Shown: in pieces, positions 37,468-49,400 of the stretch
Layout of the letters: the number at the start of each line of letters is the position of its first letter
Numbering within the stretch: position 1 is the stretch's first letter
NCBI RefSeq assembly: GCF_014858725.1
Contig: NZ_AQGV01000011.1
Span: forward strand, 248,001 to 312,000
Direction of reading: 5' to 3'
Length of the DNA stretch: 64,000 nt
Source of the DNA: Pseudoalteromonas aurantia 208
Lineage (GTDB): Bacteria; Pseudomonadota; Gammaproteobacteria; Enterobacterales; Alteromonadaceae
Notes under the pieces: generated by a model
The model's input: the letters and a program-made list of their open reading frames with translations, nothing else
The model's database searches: none
Told to the model about the DNA's origin: nothing
Translations under genes and position numbers: made by a program

Positions 37468-38829
37468 TTATTTGCCAGCTTTTGTATCAAGCGCTCCGTT
37501 TTCATCTAACCATATCAGCGCGTCGTAATATCGACGGATGTTGTTAACATACTGAACGGCAACATCGCCACGCGCATATCCATATCTGGTCTTTCGATAG
37601 TAGCGTTTTTTGATTAGAAGGGGTAGTCGTTTTTTTACCTCTGCCCAGCGGTCTGGATCACCCTTTTGCTGTTTGGTAATTTTCCTCGCATCGTTGACAT
37701 GCCCCCAACCAACATTGTATGACGCCAATGCAAACCAAGTCCTATCAGGTTGACCGATGCTTTTCGGAATTCGTTTCAATAATTTTTGTAAATATTTAGC
37801 GCCTCCCCGAATATTTTGCTCAGGTTTAAGGCGGTTTGTGACACCCACTTGCTTGGCTGTTGGCTGGGTGAGCATCATTATGCCTCGCACACCGGTAGGG
37901 GACTTAGCACGCGGATTCCACATAGACTCTTGATAGCTTAAAGCGGCAAGTAAGCGCCAATCAAGCGGGCCGGCGTATTGTTCAAACCAAGCACGGTATT
38001 TTGGTAATGTTTTACGGGTGGCTTTAACGAATGACAGAGTATTCACATAATTAAATTCATTAACATGACCAAAATACTTTTCTTCTAAGGTGTAGAGGGT
38101 TTTGTCGTGTGCAACGGTATTAAAAAATGGCAATAGCAGTGCATAGAGCGAGTCATCGCTATCGTTTCTTAGTACCCACGCGACTTGATCTGAATGCGTA
38201 ACGGAAAAGCCAATGCTGATATTGGGATGGTAACGTCGAAACAGAGCAAGGGTATGAGAGTCGGCAATGGTAAACTGAATTTCTTCATCTATCACGCCTT
38301 GTAGCAGCTCTTCTTCATCGAGATGGGAGGTTGTTTGCCATTCTAAGCTAGGGTATTCGTATTGTGCCTGCTCAAGAGATAAGGCATGGTTAGAATCATT
38401 GAGTACCACAATCGGTTCGTCAATATCGGCAAAACTGCGAGGTCGAGTACGGCCCTGTTTATAAACGAGTTTCTGGCTTACTTCTCGGTAGGTTGGACCA
38501 AAGCGGTAAGCGCGTTGTGGATGGTAACTCAGCCCTGATGCGGCTAAATCCAAATCGCCTTTGTCTAAGCGAGCAAATAACTCAGACAGACTGAAAAAAG
38601 GCACTATTTGTAACTCAACGCCTAAGTATTGCGCAAATTGATGACTAAGCTCATATTCAAAGCCTTGTTCACCTTGTTGCGATTGAAAGTAGTTACTTGG
38701 ACCCACCAAAGTGCCAACTTTAATTACTTGCTGTTCTTTAATTCTTTCTAATTGATTGGGAGGTGTTTTATCACAGCCAGCAATTGCCAGTACTATGACA
38801 ATCGTTAGATACGTCATTAATTGCTGCAT
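37468..38829 (-). CDS. mltF: membrane-bound lytic murein transglycosylase F
   Basis: The 453-residue product has an N-terminal signal (MQQLMTYLTIVIVLAIAGCDK, lipobox-like Cys21) and a periplasmic SBP_bac_3 domain (about 35-265) that binds ligand. A C-terminal lytic transglycosylase SLT domain (about 285-440) has the catalytic Glu in ALSYQESMWNPRA and the SPTGVRGIMMLTQPTA motif. The ATG at 38829 was chosen over a longer frame from 38955 because the signal peptide starts there. Divergent to purL. Confidence 0.95.
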   Translation of the reverse strand: MQQLMTYLTIVIVLAIAGCDKTPPNQLERIKEQQVIKVGTLVGPSNYFQSQQGEQGFEYELSHQFAQYLGVELQIVPFFSLSELFARLDKGDLDLAASGLSYHPQRAYRFGPTYREVSQKLVYKQGRTRPRSFADIDEPIVVLNDSNHALSLEQAQYEYPSLEWQTTSHLDEEELLQGVIDEEIQFTIADSHTLALFRRYHPNISIGFSVTHSDQVAWVLRNDSDDSLYALLLPFFNTVAHDKTLYTLEEKYFGHVNEFNYVNTLSFVKATRKTLPKYRAWFEQYAGPLDWRLLAALSYQESMWNPRAKSPTGVRGIMMLTQPTAKQVGVTNRLKPEQNIRGGAKYLQKLLKRIPKSIGQPDRTWFALASYNVGWGHVNDARKITKQQKGDPDRWAEVKKRLPLLIKKRYYRKTRYGYARGDVAVQYVNNIRRYYDALIWLDENGALDTKAGK

Positions 38830-39061
38830 TTTATGGCCTTTTAGCGAGGTTCTGTGCACTACGTTATCGAAATTACCGACTGAAAGCAAAACTCCCAGTA
38901 CCTTGTTTTGTATACAACAAACACAGATTTTGCGTGGCAGTGCAAATGAGGGCACGGATTTTTTACGAGTTTTGACAATTTTGGGTTAAACCTAACCGCT
39001 ATTTCTACTATAATGGCGACCCAAAATATCGTTCAATCCCTAACCCCGGATGAAAATACCT

Positions 39062-42000
39062 ATGTTGATCTTACGTGGTGCACCTGCACTGTCTGATTTT
39101 AGAGTTCAAAAAATCCTTAAAAGCTGCGCTGACGCGAACTTACCTATCACAGGTATTTATGCTGAATTCATGCATTTTGCTGATTTAACAAGTGAACTAT
39201 CTGAAGCCGAATTGGTTAAGTTAAACAAGCTGTTGGAGTATGGTCCGACAATCGCTGAGCATGAGCCAGCGGGTCAGTTAATTTTGGTTACACCTCGTCC
39301 AGGCACGATTTCACCTTGGGCGTCAAAAGCAACCGATATTGCAAACAACTGTGGCTTAAGCCAAGTACACCGTGTTGAGCGTGGTATTGCGTATTATGTT
39401 GAAGGCGAGTTATCCGCTGAGCAATTATCAGCAACGGCGGCACTATTACACGACCGCATGACTGAAGCCGTGCATTCTGAGCTTGAAAGTGCTGGTAAGT
39501 TATTTAGTGTTGATGAACCTAGCCCAATGTCATCGGTTGATATTTTAGGCGGTGGCCGTGAAGCGTTAGCGACAGCAAACGTAGAGCAAGGTTTTGCATT
39601 GGCAGATGATGAAATTGACTATTTGGTAGAAAACTTCCAAAAGTTAGGGCGTAACCCGAACGACATCGAATTATTTATGTTTGCGCAAGCAAACTCTGAG
39701 CACTGTCGTCATAAGATTTTCAATGCAGATTGGACAATCGACGGTGCTGAACAACCTAAATCATTGTTTAAAATGATTAAGAACACCTTTGAAAATAACC
39801 CAGAAAACGTATTGTCGGCATATAAAGACAATGCCGCAGTTATGAAGGGTTCTAAAGCAGGTCGTTTCTTCCCAAATAAAGAGGGTGAGTACACTTATAA
39901 TCAAGAGAATATTGAAATCTTGATGAAAGTTGAAACTCACAACCACCCAACCGCTATAGCGCCTTTCTCTGGTGCTTCAACAGGCTCTGGTGGTGAAATT
40001 CGTGACGAAGGCGCAACCGGCCGTGGTTCTAAACCAAAAGCGGGTTTAGTGGGCTTTACCGTATCTAACTTGCGTATTCCGGGCTTTGAACAACCTTGGG
40101 AAAGCGACTTTGGTAAGCCTGGGCGTATTGTTAACGCATTAGACATTATGACTGAAGGGCCTCTGGGTGGCGCGGCATTTAACAACGAGTTTGGTCGCCC
40201 AAATCTACTGGGTTATTTCCGTACTTACGAAGAAAAAGTCACCAGCCACAATGGCGAAGAAGTACGTGGTTACCACAAACCAATTATGTTGGCCGGTGGA
40301 TTAGGTAATATTCGTACTGATCACGTCCAAAAAGGTGAAATTCCAGTTGGTGCAAAGCTGATTGCACTGGGTGGCCCTGCTATGAACATCGGCTTAGGTG
40401 GCGGTGCCGCATCATCAATGGCATCGGGCCAGTCTAACGAAGACTTAGACTTTGCTTCGGTACAGCGCGAAAATCCTGAAATGGAACGTCGTTGTCAGGA
40501 AGTTATCGATAAATGTTGGCAGCTTGGAGATGAAAACCCTATTGCCTTTATCCATGATGTGGGCGCGGGTGGTCTGTCAAATGCTTTCCCTGAATTGGTG
40601 GATGATGGTGGCCGTGGTGGTAAATTCCAACTACGTAATATTCCAAACGATGAGCCAGGTATGGCACCACACGAAATCTGGTGTAACGAATCTCAAGAGC
40701 GTTATGTTTTAGCGGTAGGTGTTGAAGATTTTGACCGTTTTGAAGCCATTTGTAAGCGTGAACGTGCACAATATGCGGTGATTGGTGAAGCAACTGAAGA
40801 GCGTCATTTAACCGTTGCAGATAGTCACTTTGACAACAACCCAGTGGATTTACCACTGGATGTATTGTTAGGTAAAGCGCCTAAAATGCACCGTGATGTG
40901 ACTTCTCAACAGGTTGAAGGCAGTGCCCTTGAAACTGCTAACATCGATGTAGAAGAAGCTGCAAAACGTTTATTGCGTTTACCAGCGATTGCAGAGAAAA
41001 CCTTCTTGATCACCATTGGTGACCGCACGGTAACGGGCTTAGTAGCACGTGATCAGATGGTTGGCCCATGGCAAGTACCAGTTGCAAACTGTGCGGTCAC
41101 TGCGGCAACGTATGATACGTATCACGGTGAAGCAATGTCATTGGGTGAACGTACGCCTGCGGCATTACTTAACTATGGTGCATCAGCACGCTTAGCAGTA
41201 GCTGAGTCACTGACTAACATCGCAGGAACAAACATTGGCAGCTTAGAGAACATCAAGTTATCAGCTAACTGGATGGCGGCGGCCGGTCACCCTGGTGAAG
41301 ATGCGGGTCTGTATGAAGCGGTTAAAGCCGTGGGTGAAGAGCTGTGCCCTGCATTAGGCTTAACGATTCCGGTTGGTAAAGACTCTATGTCGATGAAAAC
41401 CAAATGGGATGAGAATGGTGAAGAAAAGTCAGTTACTTCACCGCTGTCATTGATCATTACGGCATTTGGTCGTGTTGAAGACATTCGTAAAACAGTAACG
41501 CCGCAATTACGCACAGATAAAGGTGAAACATCACTTATCTTATTGGATTTAGGTGCGGGTCAAAACCGCATGGGTGCATCAAGTTTGGCACAAGTTTATA
41601 AGCAGCTAGGTGATAAAACGCCAGATGTGGATAGCCCTGAATTGTTAAAAGGTTTCTACAACGCGATGCAGGCGTTAGTGGCTGATGAAAAGCTACTTGC
41701 TTATCATGACCGTTCAGACGGTGGTTTATTTACTACAGTGACGGAAATGGCATTTGCGGGTCACACCGGTGTGACAGTGAACCTAGATGGCTTGGTCGGT
41801 AGCGACATTGAAGCACTTTATAATGAAGAGCTTGGTGGTGTTATTCAAGTGCGTAACAGCGACTTGAGCGCAGTACACGGTGTACTTGCTGCACACGGTT
41901 TAACAGCTATCAGCCATGAAATCGGCTCATTAAATAGCGAAGACACGGTGGTATTTAACCGCGCAGGTAAAGCGGTACTGAGTAATACACGTACTGAACT

Positions 42001-42946
42001 TCGTACTATTTGGGCTGAAACGACCTATCAAATGCAGGCACTTCGTGATAACCCGGAGTGTGCTAAGCAAGAATTTGATGCTAAATTTGACGCCAAAGAC
42101 CCAGGTCTAAACGTGAAGTTAAGCTTCGATTTAAACGAAGACATTGCAGCGCCTTATATTGCAACCGGTGCAAAACCACAAATGGCAATCTTGCGTGAGC
42201 AAGGGGTTAACTCACATATTGAAATGGCTGCTGCGTTTAACCGTGCTGGATTTGCAGCTGTTGACGTGCACATGAGTGACATTTTAGAAGGCCGTTTAAC
42301 ACTTGAGCAGTTCAAAGGCTTAGTGGCATGTGGTGGTTTCTCATACGGTGATGTATTGGGTGCCGGTGAAGGTTGGGCGAAATCTATTTTGTTCAATGAT
42401 ATGGCGCGCGAGCAGTTCCAAACCTTCTTCCACCGTGAAGATACATTCAGCTTAGGTGTGTGCAATGGTTGTCAGATGTTGTCAACGGTGAAAGAACTGA
42501 TCCCTGGCACTGAGCACTGGCCACGTTTTGTTACTAACAAGTCAGAGCGCTTTGAAGCCCGCTTTAGCTTAGTTGAAGTGCAAGAAAGCCCGTCAGTGTT
42601 CTTTAAAGGGATGGCGGGTTCTCGTATGCCTATCGCGGTTTCTCATGGTGAAGGCCATGCTGAATTTGCAAATCAGAGTGCGGTAGATACTGCCATTAAC
42701 TCTGGTACTGTGGCATTGAAGTTTGTTGATAACTACGGTAACCCAACCACGCAATATCCAAATAACCCGAATGGATCTGTTGAAGGTATTACCGGTATTA
42801 CCTCGACTGACGGTCGTGCTACTGTGATGATGCCTCACCCAGAGCGTGTATTCCGCGCTGTGGCAAACTCATGGCACCCAGATGAGTGGAAAGAAGACAG
42901 CCCATGGATGCGCATGTTCCGCAATGCACGTAAGCATGTTGGCTAA
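39062..42946 (+). CDS. purL: phosphoribosylformylglycinamidine synthase
   Basis: PurL makes FGAM from FGAR, glutamine and ATP in purine synthesis. The 1294-residue large form contains the N-terminal PurS-like and linker domains, two AIRS-type ATP-binding halves ([35 protein letters not shown] and YHDRSDGG) and a C-terminal glutamine amidotransferase with the nucleophile in GVCNGCQML and SHGEGHAEF. The ATG at 39062 ([14 protein letters not shown]) was chosen because E. coli PurL starts MMEILRG; the alternative ATG is 39050. Confidence 0.97.
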   Translation: MLILRGAPALSDFRVQKILKSCADANLPITGIYAEFMHFADLTSELSEAELVKLNKLLEYGPTIAEHEPAGQLILVTPRPGTISPWASKATDIANNCGLSQVHRVERGIAYYVEGELSAEQLSATAALLHDRMTEAVHSELESAGKLFSVDEPSPMSSVDILGGGREALATANVEQGFALADDEIDYLVENFQKLGRNPNDIELFMFAQANSEHCRHKIFNADWTIDGAEQPKSLFKMIKNTFENNPENVLSAYKDNAAVMKGSKAGRFFPNKEGEYTYNQENIEILMKVETHNHPTAIAPFSGASTGSGGEIRDEGATGRGSKPKAGLVGFTVSNLRIPGFEQPWESDFGKPGRIVNALDIMTEGPLGGAAFNNEFGRPNLLGYFRTYEEKVTSHNGEEVRGYHKPIMLAGGLGNIRTDHVQKGEIPVGAKLIALGGPAMNIGLGGGAASSMASGQSNEDLDFASVQRENPEMERRCQEVIDKCWQLGDENPIAFIHDVGAGGLSNAFPELVDDGGRGGKFQLRNIPNDEPGMAPHEIWCNESQERYVLAVGVEDFDRFEAICKRERAQYAVIGEATEERHLTVADSHFDNNPVDLPLDVLLGKAPKMHRDVTSQQVEGSALETANIDVEEAAKRLLRLPAIAEKTFLITIGDRTVTGLVARDQMVGPWQVPVANCAVTAATYDTYHGEAMSLGERTPAALLNYGASARLAVAESLTNIAGTNIGSLENIKLSANWMAAAGHPGEDAGLYEAVKAVGEELCPALGLTIPVGKDSMSMKTKWDENGEEKSVTSPLSLIITAFGRVEDIRKTVTPQLRTDKGETSLILLDLGAGQNRMGASSLAQVYKQLGDKTPDVDSPELLKGFYNAMQALVADEKLLAYHDRSDGGLFTTVTEMAFAGHTGVTVNLDGLVGSDIEALYNEELGGVIQVRNSDLSAVHGVLAAHGLTAISHEIGSLNSEDTVVFNRAGKAVLSNTRTELRTIWAETTYQMQALRDNPECAKQEFDAKFDAKDPGLNVKLSFDLNEDIAAPYIATGAKPQMAILREQGVNSHIEMAAAFNRAGFAAVDVHMSDILEGRLTLEQFKGLVACGGFSYGDVLGAGEGWAKSILFNDMAREQFQTFFHREDTFSLGVCNGCQMLSTVKELIPGTEHWPRFVTNKSERFEARFSLVEVQESPSVFFKGMAGSRMPIAVSHGEGHAEFANQSAVDTAINSGTVALKFVDNYGNPTTQYPNNPNGSVEGITGITSTDGRATVMMPHPERVFRAVANSWHPDEWKEDSPWMRMFRNARKHVG

Positions 42947-42975
42947 GTTAACTTAGTACAATCTATCGTGTTAAA

Positions 42976-43000
42976 AAGGTCGCTTATGCGGCCTTTTTTT
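42976..43000 (+). terminator. rho-independent terminator of purL
   Basis: The stem AAGGTCGC / GCGGCCTT with a TTAT loop and one G-U pair is followed by a T-run. Confidence 0.88.
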
Positions 43001-43460
43001 ATGTGACGTAACAGTATGGCGTGTACTTAATTTACCGTAACTTTAATAGGATACAGCTCATTCTGGCATCCGAGAGATTTGTAAACTGCGTTTAAGCTCT
43101 GCGGATCATTAGCCATACCTATCATAATATTTGAAGATTCATTGAATGTAATTGGCCTTTTAATGAGATTCATCATCAGTCTAGCTTGCTCTAATTAAAA
43201 CGAAAGAATATTAAATAACAAATAGAGTGAATTGTTGTAATTTTTAATGTGGCTGATTCTGTGGTTTATTAATATATTCATATTTTAATAAATTGCACCT
43301 TAATGAGTTGATACGTTTAATTACATTTGTTTTTTAATGGATTTAATAAATGTTTTTTTAGGTTTGTTTCAATAAAAATATTAAATTTCTTTTTTTAGTC
43401 ATCGAATTTATATATTATCCCTGCAAAATAAAATATTCTCAGCATGGAAGCATCTAAATA
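43001..43460. other. long leader upstream of the giant Rhs gene
   Basis: This stretch is unusually AT-rich (especially 43200-43440), typical of H-NS-silenced, horizontally acquired regions. It holds a possible gene fragment at 43027-43176 (minus) and the Rhs promoter region. Confidence 0.45.
43027..43176 (-). CDS. possible small ORF or gene fragment
   Basis: A 49-residue minus-strand frame starts MMNLIKRPITFNESSN and ends in CQNELYPIKVTVN. It has no strong ribosome site and no recognised family. The C-terminal NELYPIKVTVN looks like a truncated tail of a larger protein, but this could not be established. Confidence 0.25.
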   Translation of the reverse strand: MMNLIKRPITFNESSNIMIGMANDPQSLNAVYKSLGCQNELYPIKVTVN

Positions 43461-46400
43461 ATGACTGTTTTACGATTTTTTTTGCTCGCGTTTAGTTTCT
43501 TTATACCACTTTTTGTCCAAGCCGCAGGGGTTTGTGATGTTGTTGAAGTCGTTAAGAACGTCAACGTGAGGAACTCACCGCATAAAGCCGGCGAAAAGCT
43601 GGGCTATATTAAAACACCTCAACGGTATGTCGTTAACGATAGCTCAGGTAAATGGGCGTCAATTTACTTTGGTGAGACGGGGGGATGGGCTTACGCACCA
43701 GGGTACTTGAACCATGTTGAATCGAGTTGTGTACGCATTACCAATGTAACATCGGGTGTTAATGTACGCGCTGAGGCGTCTTCATCCAGTGAAAAATTAG
43801 GTCGTGCAAATAAAGGCTCGCTCAGAGTTGTTAAAGCGACTCATGGTAATTGGCAAGAAATTTGGTTTGCTGGTCGCACGGGTTTTATTCATAAAAATTA
43901 TTTAGAAACCGCAGATGAAGCATTTGACGTTACCTCTACGCCCAGTTTAACAACCAAGCCTCTTACCGCCTATGAATATGCGATCACAACCAGTGACCCT
44001 TTAGTTGAATATCAATTAGACAGTGGGCCGAGTGGGATGTCACTCGTATCGAATAAGATAGTTTGGACGCCAAACTCAGACCAAGTGGGTGAGCATGGCG
44101 TTAAAGTGATTCTGACATCACTTACCAATCGTGTTCAGGTCAATCATGAGTTTACCTTAACCGTAGAGCCTGTTGAGCAATATACGGCCTGTGATGCGGT
44201 AGAGGTGATCAAAGGGGTTAATGTGCGGGTTGGCGCAGGTAGCAATTTTGAAAAAATAGGCTATTTGACAAAAAATCAAAAATATAAAATGCTTAACAAA
44301 GCAGGCAGTTGGTATCAAATTTGGTTTAATGAGCAAGCTGCATGGGTGTATGGCAAAGGGTATTTAAAACAGTTTCGTGCATCATGTACAGATAGTGTCA
44401 AAGCCAAAAAAGCAGAAGTATTTGACCTAGATAATCGCTCTTTTACTCCGCCACATTACGCCAGTGTGGGTTCTCAATGGGTAATTAAAGGGGCAATTGG
44501 CGAGTATTTTGAAATATTTTATAACGCAAGCACGGCACTCATTGAAAAAACGGCATTTTTAGACCCCGCAGTTGATGCCAAAATTATCAGTAACCCCGTC
44601 ACTGAGTTGTTTGCTCATCAATATTATGCATATCAAATAGCGCTAAATGTCTCTCTTTATACCAGCACGCTCTCATTAGTTGAGGCGCCTGTTGGCATGA
44701 CCTTATCAGCCACAGGCTTGCTGCAATGGTATCCGGAAGAAGGCAATATTGGTACGCACACTGTTGGTCTTGAATTAACCTCTGAAACAGGGGGGGTGAG
44801 TGCTCAAACCTTTAGTGTAAATGTGAGTGCGACGCCTACAGCTGAGCATACCTGTGAAGCAGTGACACTGAAAAGAAACTTGAGTATTAGAACAGAGTTA
44901 AACGATCCGAATATTGTCGAGTTTGTAAAAGGTGACAGGAAGTATCTAGTCAAAGAGCAGCAAGGTAACTTTTTGCATATATTTGACGGTTTTCCGTTAG
45001 GCTGGGTGCATACCCGTGAGGTTAAACATCGATTTAATACGGACTGCGCCAAAGTTACCAAAGAGGGGGGGACAGGGTATAGAGAAGCAAATGTAAACTC
45101 GTCAAAAATGTTTCCACTAGATACCGAATGGCAATTTTTTAAGCTTAAATCTGATGATGAATGGACCCAGTTTGGTCAGTATAACTATTATGATGCGTTC
45201 GAAAAAGGCTGGCTGGAAAACCAATATGTGTCTGTGACTCAAGGAAACGTACCTGTTCAGTTTCTTGATAATCGGGTTGAGGTTGGACAGACCGTTCAGC
45301 GTGATATTCAGCATGAGGTACGCCAAGGTGACGTGTATGTATATCAGCCGGTATTAAATAAATACATAGATAACCCCCATTACCAAATACTATCGGGAAA
45401 TGCAGGGTTGGCGGTTGATCAGCACACTGGAGAGTTAAGTTGGTTGGCGCCAAGTGATGATATGGGACAATTACAAAGCGAGGTCCTCGTTCGTGATGAA
45501 CAAGGTTACTTTGATGTGTTGCAGTTTAACGTTGATGTAACAGCTGATTCGAGCCAAAGTTGCCAAGTGGTTGAAGCAAAAGATGTCACTGCAAATGGGG
45601 CAGCCGTATTCGCCTCAAGTACATCACAAAGTGGCGTGGGCAACATATATACCCGGCAATACTATGTAATAAAAGAAGCCTCATCAACGCGCTATGAAAT
45701 TTACTATGATGAGCAGACTCGATGGGTCGATAAAAACACCGTTCAAGTAACCTCAAGCAAGCACTGTGTTAAAAGTTATGGGACCCGACAAGTTAAAGAT
45801 GGTTACTTTAACTTTGACAGTGCGGTATTGGGTAATATTCATTCAGGTTCTTGGTGGGCGGTGAGCGGATCAGCAGATGAGTCACATCAAATTAGCTTTA
45901 AAGGCCGAGCTGGCTGGGTGCAAAAATCAAGGCTGTCAAGTATCCCGCCGCTTGCAAAAATGAATTTCATTGGCTCAGCAAAAGAATATCAGCCTATTTA
46001 CTTAGACAGTATACAGAGCCAAGTCACGCAAAATGGCTTTTACGTAACGTATCAGTGGCGGCTTGATGGAGAACTGATCTCACGAGACGGTTTTCATACG
46101 CTTTCAGGTTTGCGCGCGGGAGATTATCAGTTATCACTGACTGTGATAGAAAAGGGCCGCTCAGATACAGTTCATCAGCAGTTTAAGGTGCTACCCGCAA
46201 ATATAGAGCCACCCAGTATCACCTCAATACCACAGTATGTGGCGGTTATTGGAGAAGCATATTTATACCAAGTTACGGCAACGGAACAGCCAACAAGCTA
46301 TGAGCTGTTGAGTGCACCTGATGGTATGTATGTCACAGACAGTGGTCAATTGGTGATGCAAACACCAGGTGGCGAGCCTCAAGAGCAAGTGAGTTTACAG

Positions 46401-49400
46401 CTGAACTTTAGCAATGACGTGTCACTGATCCACAGTTATAGATTAAACACGGCGCAAGATAACTCGCCACCGACCATTTATTCGAGTCCCACGACCGATG
46501 CCCAAGTGGGAGTAGAATACCGATATGCTGTGAATGCCCGAGACGCTCAGGTATTTAGCCCTTATATGTATTTAAAGTCAGCGCCGCATGGCATGGCGAT
46601 AAGCAATGGTAATAAAGTTGTTTGGACGCCAAGCGCCAGTGATGTGGGTGATGTTGCTGTTGAATTAGTGGTGACTGACGGTCATATGGAGGCACTACAA
46701 GCGTTTACTATAACGGTACGTGTGGGCGCCGACTATGATAACGATGGTATCCCAGACACAATCGATTATTGCCCTGAAACACCTGACAGTGAAGCGGTTA
46801 ATGAATTAGGGTGTAGTGATGCACAAATGGCATCACAGCATAGTCAAGATTATTCACAAGTGCCAAAAACAGGTAGCCACGTGTCGTATGGCACCTTTGA
46901 CGATGGGTTTTATCAACGCGGGGTGCAACACACCTTTGAACGAGAGACCGAAAACGTTATAAAAAATACCGTAACTGGGCAGTTGTGGGCGGATATTGAT
47001 TCAGGTTTGGGGGAGGTGAAGTGGCAAGAGGCGCAAGATTATTGCCAGAATATGCAATTAGATGGCCATTCAGATTGGCGCTTACCCAATCGATTCGAGT
47101 TGTTTTATTTATTAGATAGGTCGCAGTCAGGATCATACCTACCAAAAGCCTTTAATGCTTTGTCTCAACACACTTTTTGGGACGGAGTCATTACAGAGTT
47201 CAACATGACGGTAGGTAGGTCAATTCGCTCTGCGTTTATTATTGATACCCAAAAAGGCAACTTTGACTCATGGAATGATGTTGAAACGAGTAGTGCAGGT
47301 GTGATGTGCGTGCAAGGCAAGCAGGAATTTATACAGGATACAGGGCGTTTTTCTGGAGGGCGTTACGATAATACCAGTCGGCTTTTATGGGAAGGTGACG
47401 ACACCAGTCGACCCACCAGTACAGTGCAGCGTACTTGGCATGAGTCGGTTAATTATTGTGAAAATCTAAGCTTGGCAGGGTTTGATAATTGGCGTTTGCC
47501 CAATGTAAATGAAATATTCAGTCTGTTTGGACTTTACTCTCGAGGCGAAGTAATAGGCTATATTTCTGAATTTAGTATGTGGACTTCTACCGCCAGCTTA
47601 TACAGGGAAAATAACGTTGACACGTTACATAGAAATAATCGCAAGTACTTGTCACTAAACCCTAAAGATAAAGATGCAACGAGAGCGGAGATTTATGATC
47701 AGCATGGCTACGCACGATGTGTGACCGACTTTCCAGAGCCTGAAATACAAGTTGATTACCAACCCGTCCTGTATTTTGGTGACGCGCTCACCTTTAATAC
47801 CGAAGGTTCAACAGTGAATGGTCACGCCACCACGGTAACATGGGCGTTAAATTGTGGCGAACAAGACTGCCGCCGAGCCATTACAGATGAATCAACCAAT
47901 AAATTTCCTGATGTGGGCCAATATAGCATTGAGGCTCAATTTAAATATCATGGCTTGATTTATACGCGTAGCTACCCACTTACGGTAATGCGCAATGAGC
48001 AAAATACACGACCAACGTTATCAGCCGTGGAGGATATAAACACACGGTTTGAGCGAAAGTTTCTTTATGGGGATTTAGGGGACGAGCTGCAATTTGAGGT
48101 AACGGATGACAACGTAAGGCACCTTCCATGTAAGGACGTTACAGCATGCGATTTGCCCCCTGTATGTGAATCATCTGTGCTGTGTGATCAGTATACCAGC
48201 ATTGAGGTTGTAGAGTGGCCCGACAATATCACCTTGGGACATCCATCGATCGACGGCCCGTTTAATAGTCCGAGAAAGTTTCTTAAACCTTTAGAAGGCA
48301 ATTCATTTGCAAGTTGGGTTAATTACCGAATTCAAAACAGAGACGCTGACTTAACGACTCAGATGCGAGTGAGGGCGTTTGATGGCCAAGATTATTCCGA
48401 GGTCGTGACGGTTAACTTTGATTTACGACGGGATCTAGTCGATAGCGCGCTGCCTGATATGGAGAGGATTCATCCGTTGGGTCGTGCTGTTTCAGTGGTA
48501 AAAGGAGGCAGCTATACGTTACAACCAAAGCTTGCCGACGTCAGTAATGATTTTGAAATTACCTATGTTGATTTAGAGACCAACGAACGAGTAACCCAGC
48601 GTACCCTTGAATTACGCAATTTAACTAAAACCAAGCGCTTTAACGTTGAAGTTAAAGACCTGCATTTTAATACCGTCACAGAATCACCCGTCACAATATT
48701 TGTTATTGACTATAAAGCGCATGTTGATGCGCATATTGGTGCAGGGCAGATCTTTATAACCAGTGAGGGCAGCGCAAACACTGCCCAATGGTATTTGAAT
48801 GGCGTATTACTGCCAGAGCAAACATCAAGTTCACTGCGGTTGACCCTTGGTGTTGGTACTCATGAACTTAAAGTAAGCGTGACTGACTCTGAAGGCGGGC
48901 AGTACACTTATATAATAACGGTTACCGTGCATGACTGGCCTGAGCAAGTGCTGCCTGAGCAAGTAATCGCAATTGACGGAGAACAAAAGTATATCAGTGT
49001 CGATAAGACACTCAGTAGGTTTGATGGACTCACTTACGAATGGCGAGTCGATGGGCAGCGTGTCACTGATGGTCACACCAGTGTTTATGCTTTTCAAGCA
49101 TCATTGGGCAGCTATGATGTAACGGTGAAAGTCGGGAATGATAATTCTAAAACTTATAGCACGCGGGTGATTGTGGTACCCGCAAAGAAAAACTGGCCTC
49201 TTGATTTATTAAACCCTGAGTATGAATTTGTTGGGCAGGAACCGGTAGAGATTAAAGCTAAAGCGTACAGCGAGTTTGAAAATTACCACTACGCATGGAA
49301 AGTGAACAAAGACGTAATTGATACCCAAGGCGCTAATGCGCTGATATTTGATTACCCGTTTGGCACGTATCAACTTGAACTGACGCTGAGCTCACCGTAT

